From NCBI RefSeq assembly GCF_014648895.1, contig NZ_BMRZ01000025.1:1-64000 (forward strand): 64,000 bases of DNA. The letters run 5' to 3'. The notes under the pieces are model-generated. The model was not told the origin of the DNA. It made no database searches and saw nothing but the letters and a program-made list of their open reading frames with translations. The translations under genes and the position numbers were made by a program. This DNA is from Streptomyces tanashiensis (GTDB taxonomy: Bacteria; Actinomycetota; Actinomycetes; Streptomycetales; Streptomycetaceae). Numbering within the stretch: the first letter of the stretch is position 1; the number at the start of each line of letters is the position of its first letter. Shown here piece by piece: positions 43,079 through 52,171 of this stretch.

Positions 43079-44191
43079 TCAGCCGAACTGCTGCTCCAGA
43101 TCCTTGAGCTTGCGCTCCAGGGAGTCGAGGCGGGGCAGCGCCTGGGTGTCGTCCTCGGCGGTGAGGTCCACCGTCCGGGACTCGCCGGGCCGGGGCTCAT
43201 CGCCCCGTACGGCTTGCAGGGAGGGCCGGGGTCGAAGCGGCAGCTGTCCGGGGTCCGCTATGGCGGGCTCCGCGACGGCGGCCTGCACGGCGGCCGTCGC
43301 GGAGCCCGAACCACTGCCCGCACCCGGGCCGGGACCCGGACCGGCCGCGGCGTTGAGCGCCGCCATCTCGACCTGGCGTCCGCCGCCGCGGCCGAGCCCG
43401 AAGGCGCGGTGCTGACGGTTGATCGCCTTGAGTCTCGCCCGGTCCAGCTTGACCTGGTCGCGCCGGCGGAGCCGGTTCTGCTCCTTCTCCCGCCGGTCCT
43501 CGCGCACCTCGTCGACCGCCTCGTCCAGGGTCCGTACGCCCTCCAGGAGCATCAGGGACCAGGCCGCGAAGGTCTCGCGGGGTGCCCGCAGCCACCGCAC
43601 GATGCGGATCTGCGGCAGCGGGCGGGGCACCAGGCCCTGCTCGCGGAGCGCGGCCCTGCGGGTCTGCTTCAGCGCCCGGTCGAAGAGGACCGCCGCCGAG
43701 AGGGACATGCCCGCGAAGAAGTGCGGAGCCCCGTCGTGACCCATGCCGCGCGGTGCGTGCACCCAGTTGAACCAGGCCGCCGCACCCGCGAACAGCCAGA
43801 CGAGCAGGCGCGAGCCGAGGGCCGCGTCGCCGTGGCTGGCCTCGCGGACCGCGAGCACCGAGCAGAACATGGCGGCGCCGTCGAGGCCGAAGGGGACGAG
43901 GTACTCCCAGCCCCCGGCGAGGTTCAGGTTCTGGCGGCCGAAGCCCACGAGGCCGTGGAAGGAGAGCGCCGCCGCGACGGCCGCACAGAGGAAGAGCAGC
44001 CCGTACGAGGCGAATCCGTAGACGGCCTCCTTGCGTCTGCGACGCTCCTCGCTGCGTTCCCAGGAGTCGTCGGCCGCGGCCTGGTCACCGGCGCGCTTCC
44101 CGCGCGCGAGCACCGCCACCGCCGTCAGGACTCCGGCCACCATCACGCCGCCCGGAAGCAGCCAGTCCAGCGATATGTCGGTCAGTCTCAT
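43079..44191 (-). CDS. DUF2637 membrane protein (SpdB-like)
   Basis: 370 residues. Four or five transmembrane segments in the first 190 residues (LLFLCAAVAAALSFHG, WEYLVPFGLDGAAMFCSVLAVREA, RLLVWLFAGAAAWFNWVHAP) define DUF2637, related to Streptomyces plasmid-spread proteins. The C-terminal half is a charged coiled-coil-like region (DEAVDEVREDRREKEQNRLRRRDQVK) ending in a Gly/Ser/Pro-rich linker and a small helix. Function unknown. Confidence 0.85.
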   Translation of the reverse strand: MRLTDISLDWLLPGGVMVAGVLTAVAVLARGKRAGDQAAADDSWERSEERRRRKEAVYGFASYGLLFLCAAVAAALSFHGLVGFGRQNLNLAGGWEYLVPFGLDGAAMFCSVLAVREASHGDAALGSRLLVWLFAGAAAWFNWVHAPRGMGHDGAPHFFAGMSLSAAVLFDRALKQTRRAALREQGLVPRPLPQIRIVRWLRAPRETFAAWSLMLLEGVRTLDEAVDEVREDRREKEQNRLRRRDQVKLDRARLKAINRQHRAFGLGRGGGRQVEMAALNAAAGPGPGPGAGSGSGSATAAVQAAVAEPAIADPGQLPLRPRPSLQAVRGDEPRPGESRTVDLTAEDDTQALPRLDSLERKLKDLEQQFG

Positions 44192-44404
44192 GCGGTGTCC
44201 CTTGCATCGCAGTAGGGCGTTTGGCGGCCCATACTGGCCGACCCCGTGGGGCGCTCAAGGGGTTTCCGGGCAAGAGCACGCCATCGGGGTCGCAGGGCAT
44301 ACGAATAGGTGCGATCTGGTCGAACGCCCATGCAGGGAAAGGTGATTGAGTTCGATTCCCGTCACTCGAAAGGGTGGCGTAATCGCGGCCGCGGGCCGGG
44401 AGCC

Positions 44405-45271
44405 TCAGGCGGCCGTGGTCAGCCGGCGGACGCGCTCGGCGTCACAGGTGCGCGGGCAGGTGAGGCAGGTGTCCTCGGGGCGCAGGGTGTAGAAGAAGCA
44501 GCAGGTGGCCCGGTCGCGGGTGGTGCGCGGAGCGCCGTCCGGCCCCTCGGTGCCGGCCAGTTCCCGGAAGCCGGCCCCGCCGGCGTACGGCTTGTACGGC
44601 TTGGGGGTGCCCGGCAGGAGGAGTTCCAGCTCGGCCATCGCCCGCGGCTCCTCGCCGAGCAGGGCCCCGACGTACCAGAGGCCCTCGACGATCTCGTCCG
44701 TGGCCATGCCCCACAGGGCCCGGCGGCCCCGCCGCATCCGGGGCCCGAAGCCGTCGAGGACGGCCTCGAAGTGCTCGGCGAGCGAGGCGCGCACCTCGGC
44801 CCGCAGGGCCTCCTCGTCGGCGACGACCCGGGCGCCGGGCAGGTCGGCGGCCGGATCTCCCGGCAGGCAGGCGAACTCCTCGATCCGGACCGCCATGCTG
44901 CCGAGCGCGCGCTGGAAGGCGACGTTCCGTGCGGGGAGCCGGGGTACCCGGCGGTCCAGGAACCAGGGCACGGTGACGAGGAGACAGGCGGGCCACGCGT
45001 ACCGGTGCAGTCCGAAGCTCGCGACGACGTCGGGGCGGGCCTGGGTGCCGTAGTCCCGCAGCACCTGCGCGTCGTCCCAGGCGAGGAAGGCGTCGAGGTG
45101 GGGGCCGCCGGCCGCGAGTTCGTCCGCGCCGACCCAGCCCGCGCCGCGCGGCAGTCGCTCGTCCCGGAGGGGTTCCTCGATGCGCAGGCCGGCGTAGACC
45201 TCGGCGAGCCGGGCGTAGGAGGCCGCGACGGGCGAGGCGGGGGGTGCGGGCAGCAGAGCGGGGACGGTCAT
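44405..45271 (-). CDS. FhuF-like siderophore-iron reductase (2Fe-2S protein)
   Basis: 288 residues from ATG 45271. The C-terminal CCFFYTLRPEDTCLTCPRTC supplies the Cys-Cys-x10-Cys-x2-Cys 2Fe-2S ligand set of FhuF. It should reduce ferric siderophores inside the cell. A clear iron box 26 bases upstream (45298-45316) suggests DmdR/IdeR repression under iron plenty. It stands alone. Confidence 0.9.
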   Translation of the reverse strand: MTVPALLPAPPASPVAASYARLAEVYAGLRIEEPLRDERLPRGAGWVGADELAAGGPHLDAFLAWDDAQVLRDYGTQARPDVVASFGLHRYAWPACLLVTVPWFLDRRVPRLPARNVAFQRALGSMAVRIEEFACLPGDPAADLPGARVVADEEALRAEVRASLAEHFEAVLDGFGPRMRRGRRALWGMATDEIVEGLWYVGALLGEEPRAMAELELLLPGTPKPYKPYAGGAGFRELAGTEGPDGAPRTTRDRATCCFFYTLRPEDTCLTCPRTCDAERVRRLTTAA

Positions 45272-45297
45272 GGGGGACCACCGAATCGCGAGCGTGG

Positions 45298-45316
45298 GCA
45301 GGTTAGCCTTACCTTA
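45298..45316. promoter_or_regulatory. Iron box (DmdR1/IdeR operator)
   Basis: GCAGGTTAGCCTTACCTTA matches the actinobacterial iron box TTAGGTTAGGCTAACCTAA at 14 of 19 positions, just upstream of the FhuF-like start at 45271. Confidence 0.78.
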
Positions 45317-45465
45317 CCCGATTCGGGGTGGCCTCTCACCACCGCCGAACCCCTCCCACCTGCGGGGCAGCCCGTATGCCCCGGATGTCGGTCCGTTCGC
45401 CTATGGTGCACAGAGGACCCGGGCGACGCGAGCCGGGCCCGGCACGAGGCCGCAGGAGGACCCGG

Positions 45466-46311
45466 GTGGAGCAGGGCGCAGCGCGCGAGCGGGCGACGGA
45501 GAGGCCGTCCCCGCCCTTCGGCGACGCCGCACGCGCGGAGTCCGTACGTCCCGGGCCGCCGTTCCCCGAGCCGTACACGGAGCCCGTACGCGTGCCCGAG
45601 CAGGCGCGCGGCACGGACGCGGCCCGCGGCGCCGAGCACGCCAGGGGCGAGCACACCCACGACGACCCGGCGGCCCTCGGCCCCCGCACCGTGCGCAGAC
45701 ACTCCGTCCGCGGGCAGATCCTCGAAGCCCTCCGCACCGCCCTCGTCGGCGGTGAGCTCCGTCCCGGCGAGGTGTACTCCGCCCCCGCCCTCGCCGAGCG
45801 CTTCGGCGTCTCCGCCACCCCCGTGCGCGAGGCCATGCAGCGCCTCGCCGTCGAGGGCGCCGTCGAGGTCGTGCCGAACCGCGGCTTCCGCGTCACCGAG
45901 CGCACCCCCCGCGAGCTCGCCGAGCTCGCCGAGGTCCGCGCGCTGATCGAGGTCCCCGTCATGCTGCGGCTCGCCCGCACCGTCCCGGCCGCCCGCTGGG
46001 CCGAGCTCCGGCCGCTCGCCGAGGCCACCGCGACCGCCGCCGCCCGCGGCGACCGCGCCCACTACGCCGAGGCCGACCGGGCCTTCCACCGGGCCGTCCT
46101 CTCCCTCGCGGGGAACGAGCAACTCCTCGCCGTCGCCGACGACCTCCACCGCCGCTCCCAGTGGCCCCTGATCAGCGCGCCCGCCCTCCGCCACGGCGTC
46201 CTCGTCGCCGACGCGGCCGAGCACACGGCCCTGCTCGACGCCCTGATCGCCCAGGACCTGACGGTCGTCCAGGCCTTGGTGCGCGAGCACTTCACCGGAT
46301 CGGAGTGCTGA
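45466..46311 (+). CDS. GntR/FadR-family transcriptional regulator
   Basis: 281 residues from GTG 45466, which has AGGAGGA six bases upstream. The first ~75 residues are low-complexity; then a GntR winged helix (SVRGQILEALRTALVGGELRPGEVYSAPALAERFGVSATPVREAMQRLAVEGAVEVV) and an FCD ligand domain (ELAELAEVRALIEVPVMLRL...YAEADRAFHRAVLSLAGNEQLL). Effector unknown. The promoter region is shared with the divergent FhuF-like gene. Confidence 0.88.
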   Translation: MEQGAARERATERPSPPFGDAARAESVRPGPPFPEPYTEPVRVPEQARGTDAARGAEHARGEHTHDDPAALGPRTVRRHSVRGQILEALRTALVGGELRPGEVYSAPALAERFGVSATPVREAMQRLAVEGAVEVVPNRGFRVTERTPRELAELAEVRALIEVPVMLRLARTVPAARWAELRPLAEATATAAARGDRAHYAEADRAFHRAVLSLAGNEQLLAVADDLHRRSQWPLISAPALRHGVLVADAAEHTALLDALIAQDLTVVQALVREHFTGSEC

Positions 46312-46370
46312 GCCGGCCCCGCAGCCGAAGGTCGTCCGGACCCTGGTTCACCGGATCGGAGTCCTGAGCC
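46291..46370. repeat. 24-bp direct repeat of the GntR 3' end
   Basis: 46291-46314 (the last codons and stop of the GntR gene) recurs at 46347-46370 with one mismatch, 56 bp downstream. Confidence 0.85.
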
Positions 46371-46431
46371 CCCCGGACGACTAAGGTCGAAGGCGTCAGC
46401 CGCCCGCACCGCGTCGCCCGTGAGGTGTCCC

Positions 46432-48084
46432 ATGCCGTCCGCGACCCCGTCCCCGGCATGGGACGGTACGGAAGCCGAGGCCGCCGCGCTGCTCGGCTGG
46501 CTCACCGATCCCGAGGCCCCCCGGCTCTGCCTCGTCACCGGCGCCCCGGGCAGCGGCAAGACCGCACTCCTCGGCTGGCTCGCCGCACACGGCCCGCGCT
46601 CCGGCCGCTCCCGCCGCCGCACGGCCCGGATGCTCGTCCCGCTCGCCGGGCAGAGCGCGCTCGGCGCGGCCTGGACGATCGCCGACCGGCTCGGTGTCGT
46701 GGCCCGCTCGCCCGGTGACCTCGTCCACGCCCTCGCCACCAGCGAGGCGCGGCCCGCCGGCCGGGCCGTCCTCCTCCTCACGGACCTCCACGCCGCCGCC
46801 GAACCCGCCGCGGTCACCCGGCTCATCGTCGAGCTCGCCGGCGTCGGGAGGATCCGCCTCGTGGTCGAGGCCCGGAGCGGCACCCCGGCCCCCGCCGTGC
46901 TGCGTGCCGAGGGCCGGGTCACCGTCGTCGACCTGGACGGCGAGCCCGAGACCGCCGACGGCGTCCTCGTGGAGCCGGCCCCGCCGCTGCCGGACCTCTC
47001 CGACCCGGTGGCCGTCTGCGCGGCCGACCCGCTGCTCGTCACCACGGCGTACGTCACCGGCGCCGCGCTCGCCGGTGTGCCCGGCACCCTCGACGGGCCC
47101 GAACCGTCCGCCCGGCCCGGCGAGGGCACCGCCGACGAGCACGGCGGGCTGCGGACCGCCTGGATGCGCGCCGGACAGTCCCTCTGTCGTGAACAGGCCC
47201 CGGCGGAGCGGGCGTTGGTCCTTCTCGCCGCGCTCGGCGACGGCGCCGACCCCCGGCTCCGCCCCGCGCTGGCCGAGCTCGCGGAGGGCGCGCCCTGGCG
47301 CGTCCGGTGGGCCCGTCACCGCGGCGACCTGAACCCGCCCTGGCCGGGCCCGGTCACGGTGCTCGGCGCGGCGGGCGGCCCGCTGGAGGGCACCCTCCTC
47401 GTCGGCGACCCCACCGGCACCGTACGACTGCTGCACGAGGCCGACGCGAGCCCCGCCGGCCGCCTCGCGCACACCGTCCCCGGCCGGATCACCGCGCTCG
47501 CGCCCGCGCCCGACGGCACGGTGCTGCTCCTGGACGACCGGGGCCGGCTGCACGCCGTGCGGGGGACGGCGCCCCGGCCGCCGTACCTGGAGCGGCTCAC
47601 CGAGGCGGTCTCGGCGACCCTGGCCCGCCACCCGGGCACGGCCCTCGCGGCGATCGCGGGCTCGGTGGTGGTGGGGGACCGGCTGGGATCGGTCCACGCC
47701 TTCGGCCTGACGGGCCTTTACCAGTCGGCCTCGCACAGCGGCCGGGTCACGGCCGTCGCGGCGGTCGAGTCCGAGACCCCGTTCGTCTGCTCCGGCGGCG
47801 CCGACGGGAGCGTCCGGCTCTGGACCCCCGGCCGGGACACACGCCCCGAGCCCCTCGCCGAGCGCCCCTCGCCGGTGGTCTCCCTGCACGCGACGGAGAC
47901 CCCGCACGGGCCGCTCGTCGCCGCGGCCTGGGCCGACGGCCTCGTCGAACTCCACCGGCCGGAGGGCGGCCCGACGCTCTCCTTCCGCCCGGGTCCCCCG
48001 GTCCGCGCGGTCGCCGTCACGGGAGCCGGCTCCCTGCTCGTCGGCACCGACGAGAGCCTGGTGTGCCTCGCACCCCGGTCCTAG
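46432..48084 (+). CDS. P-loop NTPase with WD40-like C-terminal repeats
   Basis: 550 residues. N-terminal NTPase-like part with Walker A GAPGSGKTALL (about residue 38) and a Walker B-like AVLLLTDLHAA; the C-terminal ~230 residues have repeated beta-propeller features (GTLLVGDPTGTVRLLHEAD, FVCSGGADGSVRLWTPGRD, VAAAWADGLVELHRP). The layout recalls the AAA-WD40 proteins common in Streptomyces, but is short. Role unknown. Start at ATG 46432 with GAGG upstream. Confidence 0.72.
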   Translation: MPSATPSPAWDGTEAEAAALLGWLTDPEAPRLCLVTGAPGSGKTALLGWLAAHGPRSGRSRRRTARMLVPLAGQSALGAAWTIADRLGVVARSPGDLVHALATSEARPAGRAVLLLTDLHAAAEPAAVTRLIVELAGVGRIRLVVEARSGTPAPAVLRAEGRVTVVDLDGEPETADGVLVEPAPPLPDLSDPVAVCAADPLLVTTAYVTGAALAGVPGTLDGPEPSARPGEGTADEHGGLRTAWMRAGQSLCREQAPAERALVLLAALGDGADPRLRPALAELAEGAPWRVRWARHRGDLNPPWPGPVTVLGAAGGPLEGTLLVGDPTGTVRLLHEADASPAGRLAHTVPGRITALAPAPDGTVLLLDDRGRLHAVRGTAPRPPYLERLTEAVSATLARHPGTALAAIAGSVVVGDRLGSVHAFGLTGLYQSASHSGRVTAVAAVESETPFVCSGGADGSVRLWTPGRDTRPEPLAERPSPVVSLHATETPHGPLVAAAWADGLVELHRPEGGPTLSFRPGPPVRAVAVTGAGSLLVGTDESLVCLAPRS

Positions 48085-48104
48085 GTGAGCGAGTGCGGAA
48101 CGGA

Positions 48105-48129
48105 GCTCGGTGACGATCCGTCACCGAGC
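48105..48129. terminator. Bidirectional terminator hairpin
   Basis: GCTCGGTGACG and CGTCACCGAGC pair perfectly around a 3-base loop, between convergent genes ending at 48084 and 48147. Confidence 0.8.
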
Positions 48130-48146
48130 CCCGTACGTACCGGACT

Positions 48147-48935
48147 TCAGGTCGCCGCCCGGGGCGTCAGCTGGGCCGACAGCCAGGTCGGTACGCCGCC
48201 GAGCAACTGGAAGAGGCGGCGCGCCTCCGCGCGCAGGCGTCCCGCCTCCGGTTCGGTCTCCGTGGTCGCCAGGGCCGTGAGCGCCGGGGCCGTGCCGACC
48301 AGGTAGCCGAGCTCCTCGCGGATCCGCAGGGACTCCGCGAAACCGTGCCGCGCCTCCGTCAACTCGCCCTCGCGCAGGGCGAGTCCGGCGAGGTGCCGCC
48401 AGGTGAAGGAGAGCAGGAGCGAGTCCCCCTGAGCGGTCGCCCCGGCGTGCGCCCTGCGATAGGCGGCACGCGCCGCCTGCGGGGAGTCGCCGAGGTTCTG
48501 GGCGATGAGCCCGCGCCGGAAGTCCAGGAGCGGCCGGCCGGTGGCGGAGGGGCCGATCAGCGCCGCCGCCCGGCCCAGCGCCATCCGGGCCTCGTCGGCC
48601 CGGTCGCGCACCCCCAACAGGGTGGAGGCGTAGGCGAGATAGCCGCGTTCGCAGGCCGCGGCCCCGCGTTCCTCGTCGGTGCCGGCCACCGCCTCGGCCG
48701 CCCGCAGTGCCTCCTCGGCGTCGGCCCAGCCCTGTTCGGTGTAGAGGCAGCGCTCGATGAGCAGCGCCGCGCGTTCGAGTGCGGCCGCCGGTTCGGTCGC
48801 GTGCGGCGCGAGCAGCGCGGCGGCGTCCGTCCAGCAACCTCGGGAGCGGAGCCGCCATATGGCGGTCTCCACGGGTGTCTCCTTGCCGTAGGCGAGGGAC
48901 GGATCTTCGCCACCCCTTGATTCGGAACCAGACAT
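48147..48935 (-). CDS. TPR-like repeat protein
   Basis: 262 residues of alpha-helical repeats with TPR-type spacing (AALLIERCLYTEQGWADAEEALRAAEAV; QAARAAYRRAHAGATAQGD; EARHGFAESLRIREELGY). No catalytic domain. Likely a protein-interaction scaffold; partners unknown. Start ATG 48935 is chosen; GTG 48950 is also possible. Confidence 0.7.
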   Translation of the reverse strand: MSGSESRGGEDPSLAYGKETPVETAIWRLRSRGCWTDAAALLAPHATEPAAALERAALLIERCLYTEQGWADAEEALRAAEAVAGTDEERGAAACERGYLAYASTLLGVRDRADEARMALGRAAALIGPSATGRPLLDFRRGLIAQNLGDSPQAARAAYRRAHAGATAQGDSLLLSFTWRHLAGLALREGELTEARHGFAESLRIREELGYLVGTAPALTALATTETEPEAGRLRAEARRLFQLLGGVPTWLSAQLTPRAAT

Positions 48936-49278
48936 GGCGGTATCCGCCACATTGCCCTCCCCGAGCGCGCCATTGAGCTGTTGAGTAGGACGGCATCTCA
49001 GCACGAACGGCGGCACCCGGCCAAGGGGTCGGGTGAAAAATTTCACAAAGCTCGGTAGGGGGTGGAAGCCTCTGCCCCGACCCCGCCCGGCGGACCCCCG
49101 GACCGCCGGCCGGCCCGTGATCACGCCGGTGATCAGGCCCGGACCCGGTCCGCGCGGCCCCGAGCGCGAGGCCCGCCGAGGGCCCGGACGCCACTCCTCC
49201 GGACTCGCCCGAAGGAGTGAATCGCCAGGGCCCCGGACGGGCCTCGCGGTGTTCGACTCAGCTCATCCGCAGCGCGGG
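48936..49278. other. Intergenic stretch with palindromes and duplicated stop segment
   Basis: No supported gene. It holds GTGAAA-AA-TTTCAC (49033-49046), TGATCAC-GCCG-GTGATCA (49118-49135), both upstream of the TPR gene and possible operators, and a 19-bp duplication next to the PucR stop (49258-49297). Confidence 0.6.
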
Positions 49279-49297
49279 TCAGCTCATCCGCAGCGCG
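49258..49297. repeat. 19-bp tandem duplication at the PucR stop
   Basis: 49258-49276 and 49279-49297 are identical. In the minus-strand PucR frame the inner copy encodes the last residues and stop (ALRMS, stop); the outer copy repeats them just beyond. Confidence 0.85.
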
Positions 49298-50973
49298 AGG
49301 AAGAAGTCGAGCTTGTCCTCCAGGCGGGAGAGGTCGCGGCCGGTGAGCTGCTCGATCCGGCCCACCCGGTAGCGCAGCGTGTTCACGTGCAGGTGGAGGC
49401 GGGTCGCACAGCGGGTCCAGGAGCCGTCGCAGTCCAGGAAGGCCTCCAGCGTCGGGATGAGCTCCGCACGGTGGCGCCGGTCGTAGTCGCGCAGCGGGTC
49501 GAGCAGCCGGGCCGTGAAGGCGCGCCGGACGTCGTCCGGGACGAACGGCAGCAGCAGGACGTGCGAGGCCAGCTCGTGGTGCCCGGCGGCGCAGACCCGG
49601 CCCGGGCGGGCGGCGGCCACCCGGCGGGCGTGCCGGGCCTCCTCCAGGGCCCCGCGCAGGCCCTCCGCCGAGTGCACGGCCGCGCTGACGCCCAGCGTGA
49701 GGCGCCCGTCGTCGGCGAGGCCCGAGGAGAGCGGGGCCCGTACGGAGGCGAGCAGCGCGTCCGCGTGGAGGCCCAGGGCGGGGGCCGGGCCCTCGTCCTC
49801 GCTGTCCGGCAGCGGTCCCGCGGCCAGCGGGACCAGCGCGATCGCCTCGTCGCCGCTGTGCGCGACCGCGATCCGGTCGGCCGACTCGGCGCCGACGGTC
49901 GCCGGGTCGACGAGGACCTCCTCCAGGAGCGCCTGGGCGACCGGACCGGTGTCCACGGCGGCCTGGCCGGCCTCCTGCTCCCACTCCACGCGGGCGACGA
50001 CCACCTGCCAGTGCGGGGCCGTGCCGAGCCCGGGCAGCAGCACCGGGGCGGCGACCCGCAGCCGGGCCGCGATCTCGGCGGGCGCGGCGCCCGTCTGCAC
50101 CAGCTCCAGGACCTCCTGGGCGAGCCGGCGCCGTACCGTACGGGCCGCGTCGCGCCGGTCCCGCTCGACGGCGATCAGCTGGGTGACGCCCTGGAGCAGG
50201 TCCAGCCGGGCGGCCGGCCAGTCCCCGGCGTCCGCCTCGACGGCGAGCAGCCAGTCCGACAGGACCGTCTCGCGCACGTCCCGGGAGGCGGGCGCCGCGC
50301 CCCGGCCGGTGTTGCGGATCGGGAACAGCGAGTACGTGGATCCGGCGAGGTTCAGCCGGTGCGGGCCGCGCCGGCCGGTCCGGGTGGCGGCCAGGTGCTC
50401 ACCGGCCAGGGTGGCGGCGAGACCGGCCTCCAGGGGCTCGCCCGCGCCCGCGATCTGGCGGCCGGTGGGGGAGAGGACCCAGGCCCGCAGGTCCAGGTCG
50501 GAGCCGAGGAGGTCGAGGACGACCTCGGGTCCGCCGCCCGCCGGTCCGGAGGTCATGAGCCGCCGGTGCCGGTCGACGACGGCCGCCAGGTCGCCGGCCC
50601 GCTCGCCGGAGACCTGTCGAACAACATGCTCGGTGATCGTCGCGAACGCAACGGACTCGTTCACGGCGAAGAGCGGAAGCCGGTGGCGCAAACACGCCTC
50701 TACGAGATCGTCGGGGATGTCGCCGAGCTCGGCCTCACCCGCCGCCAGGGCGGCCACTCCGGCCGAGGCCAGGATCCGGACGAAGGGCTCGGCGTCGGCC
50801 GGTTCCGCCCGCCAGGCGAGGCCGGTCAGCACCAGCTCGCCGCCGGACAGGTACCGGCTGGGGTCCTTGAGGTCCGTCGTCATCACGCCTCGGACGGTCC
50901 GGTCCAGCTCGTCCTCGCCGCCGAGCAGGCGCAGCCCGAGCGCGTCGTTCTCCAGCAGTGCGCGCAGCCGCAT
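49279..50973 (-). CDS. PucR-family purine catabolism regulator
   Basis: 564 residues. N-terminal PucR domain (MRLRALLENDALGLRLLGGEDELDRTVRGVMTTDL), a long middle domain, and a C-terminal PucR helix-turn-helix (TLEAFLDCDGSWTRCATRLHLHVNTLRYRVGRIEQLTGRDLS). It is divergent from the xanthine dehydrogenase operon with a 305-base gap and is very probably its regulator, as in other Streptomyces purine loci. Confidence 0.92.
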   Translation of the reverse strand: MRLRALLENDALGLRLLGGEDELDRTVRGVMTTDLKDPSRYLSGGELVLTGLAWRAEPADAEPFVRILASAGVAALAAGEAELGDIPDDLVEACLRHRLPLFAVNESVAFATITEHVVRQVSGERAGDLAAVVDRHRRLMTSGPAGGGPEVVLDLLGSDLDLRAWVLSPTGRQIAGAGEPLEAGLAATLAGEHLAATRTGRRGPHRLNLAGSTYSLFPIRNTGRGAAPASRDVRETVLSDWLLAVEADAGDWPAARLDLLQGVTQLIAVERDRRDAARTVRRRLAQEVLELVQTGAAPAEIAARLRVAAPVLLPGLGTAPHWQVVVARVEWEQEAGQAAVDTGPVAQALLEEVLVDPATVGAESADRIAVAHSGDEAIALVPLAAGPLPDSEDEGPAPALGLHADALLASVRAPLSSGLADDGRLTLGVSAAVHSAEGLRGALEEARHARRVAAARPGRVCAAGHHELASHVLLLPFVPDDVRRAFTARLLDPLRDYDRRHRAELIPTLEAFLDCDGSWTRCATRLHLHVNTLRYRVGRIEQLTGRDLSRLEDKLDFFLALRMS

Positions 50974-51278
50974 CGTGTCGCCGCCGTTCCTTCGTTCGGT
51001 GATGGTGGGTGTCGCGTTGTCGACGGTGGGGTGGTGCCACCGTTTCCAGGGGAAAACGGCGAGGTTTCTGTTCCCCGCCTTTCGTTCGAATCTACAAGAC
51101 GACGACGGGCACCAGCCAACTCCTTCATGTTTTCGGTGACTGCACCCGGGCGATCGTGGCTTGTGTACTAGGCCACACACCGCGTGAACAGCACATGAAC
51201 ACGATGTCGAGGGCCGGCCGTCCCCCCGGACCCACCAGTTCGACCCCCGATCACCAGAATCACTAGAAGAGAGCCACC
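50974..51278. other. Divergent promoter region pucR-xdh
   Basis: 305 bases without a gene. It should hold the promoters of both the PucR-type gene and the xanthine dehydrogenase operon. An AAGAGAG site lies before the ATG at 51279. I could not define the operator by eye. Confidence 0.55.
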
Positions 51279-52169
51279 ATGGACTTCCTTCGCCCCGCCA
51301 GCTGGGAGGAGGCGCTCGCCGCCAAGGCCGAGCACCCCACGGCCGTGCCCATCGCCGGTGGTACCGACGTCATGGTCGAGATCAACTTCGACCACCGGCG
51401 CCCCGAGTACCTCCTGGACCTGAACCGTATCGAGCTGCTGCGCGAGTACGAGATCGGCGAGGAGAACGTCCGCCTCGGCGCCTCCGTCCCGTACACCCGG
51501 ATCATGGAGAACCTCCGCGCCGAGCTGCCCGGTCTCGCGCTCGCCTCGCACACGGTCGCCTCCCCGCAGATCCGCAACCGCGGCGGCGTGGGCGGCAACC
51601 TCGGCACCGCGTCGCCCGCCGGTGACGCCCACCCGGCCCTGCTCGCCGCGGGCGCCGAGGTCGAGGTCGAGTCGGTGCGCGGCAACCGCTTCATCCCGAT
51701 CGACGAGTTCTACACGGGCGTGAAGCGCAACGCGCTCCAGCCCGACGAGCTCATCAAGACCGTCCACATCAAGAAGGCGGACGGCCCCCAGCAGTACTCC
51801 AAGGTCGGCACCCGCAACGCGATGGTCATCGCCGTCTGCGCCTTCGGCCTGGCCCTGCACCCGGAGACCCGGACCGTACGCACCGGCATCGGCTCCGCCG
51901 CGCCGACCCCGATCCGCGCCAAGGAGGCCGAGGCCTTCCTGAACGCGGCGCTGGAGGAGGGCGGCTTCTGGGACAACGGCAAGATCATCACCCCTTCGAT
52001 CGCGAAGCAGTTCGCCGACCTCTGCTCGGCCGCCGCCAACCCGATCGACGACGTCCGCGGCACCGCCAAGTACCGGCGCCACGCCGTCGGCATCATGGCT
52101 CGCCGCCAGCTCGGCTGGACCTGGGAGCAGTACCGCGGCGCCGGCCGCACGCTTGAGGGAGCTGCATAA
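51279..52169 (+). CDS. Xanthine dehydrogenase FAD-binding subunit
   Basis: 296 residues of the CoxM/XdhB flavoprotein family: PIAGGTDVMVEINFDHRRPEYLLDLNRI and the NRGGVGGNLGTASPAGD FAD segments are diagnostic. It passes electrons from the Fe-S subunit to NAD. First gene of an operon with two-base gaps to the next two. Confidence 0.93.
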   Translation: MDFLRPASWEEALAAKAEHPTAVPIAGGTDVMVEINFDHRRPEYLLDLNRIELLREYEIGEENVRLGASVPYTRIMENLRAELPGLALASHTVASPQIRNRGGVGGNLGTASPAGDAHPALLAAGAEVEVESVRGNRFIPIDEFYTGVKRNALQPDELIKTVHIKKADGPQQYSKVGTRNAMVIAVCAFGLALHPETRTVRTGIGSAAPTPIRAKEAEAFLNAALEEGGFWDNGKIITPSIAKQFADLCSAAANPIDDVRGTAKYRRHAVGIMARRQLGWTWEQYRGAGRTLEGAA

Positions 52170-52171
52170 CC

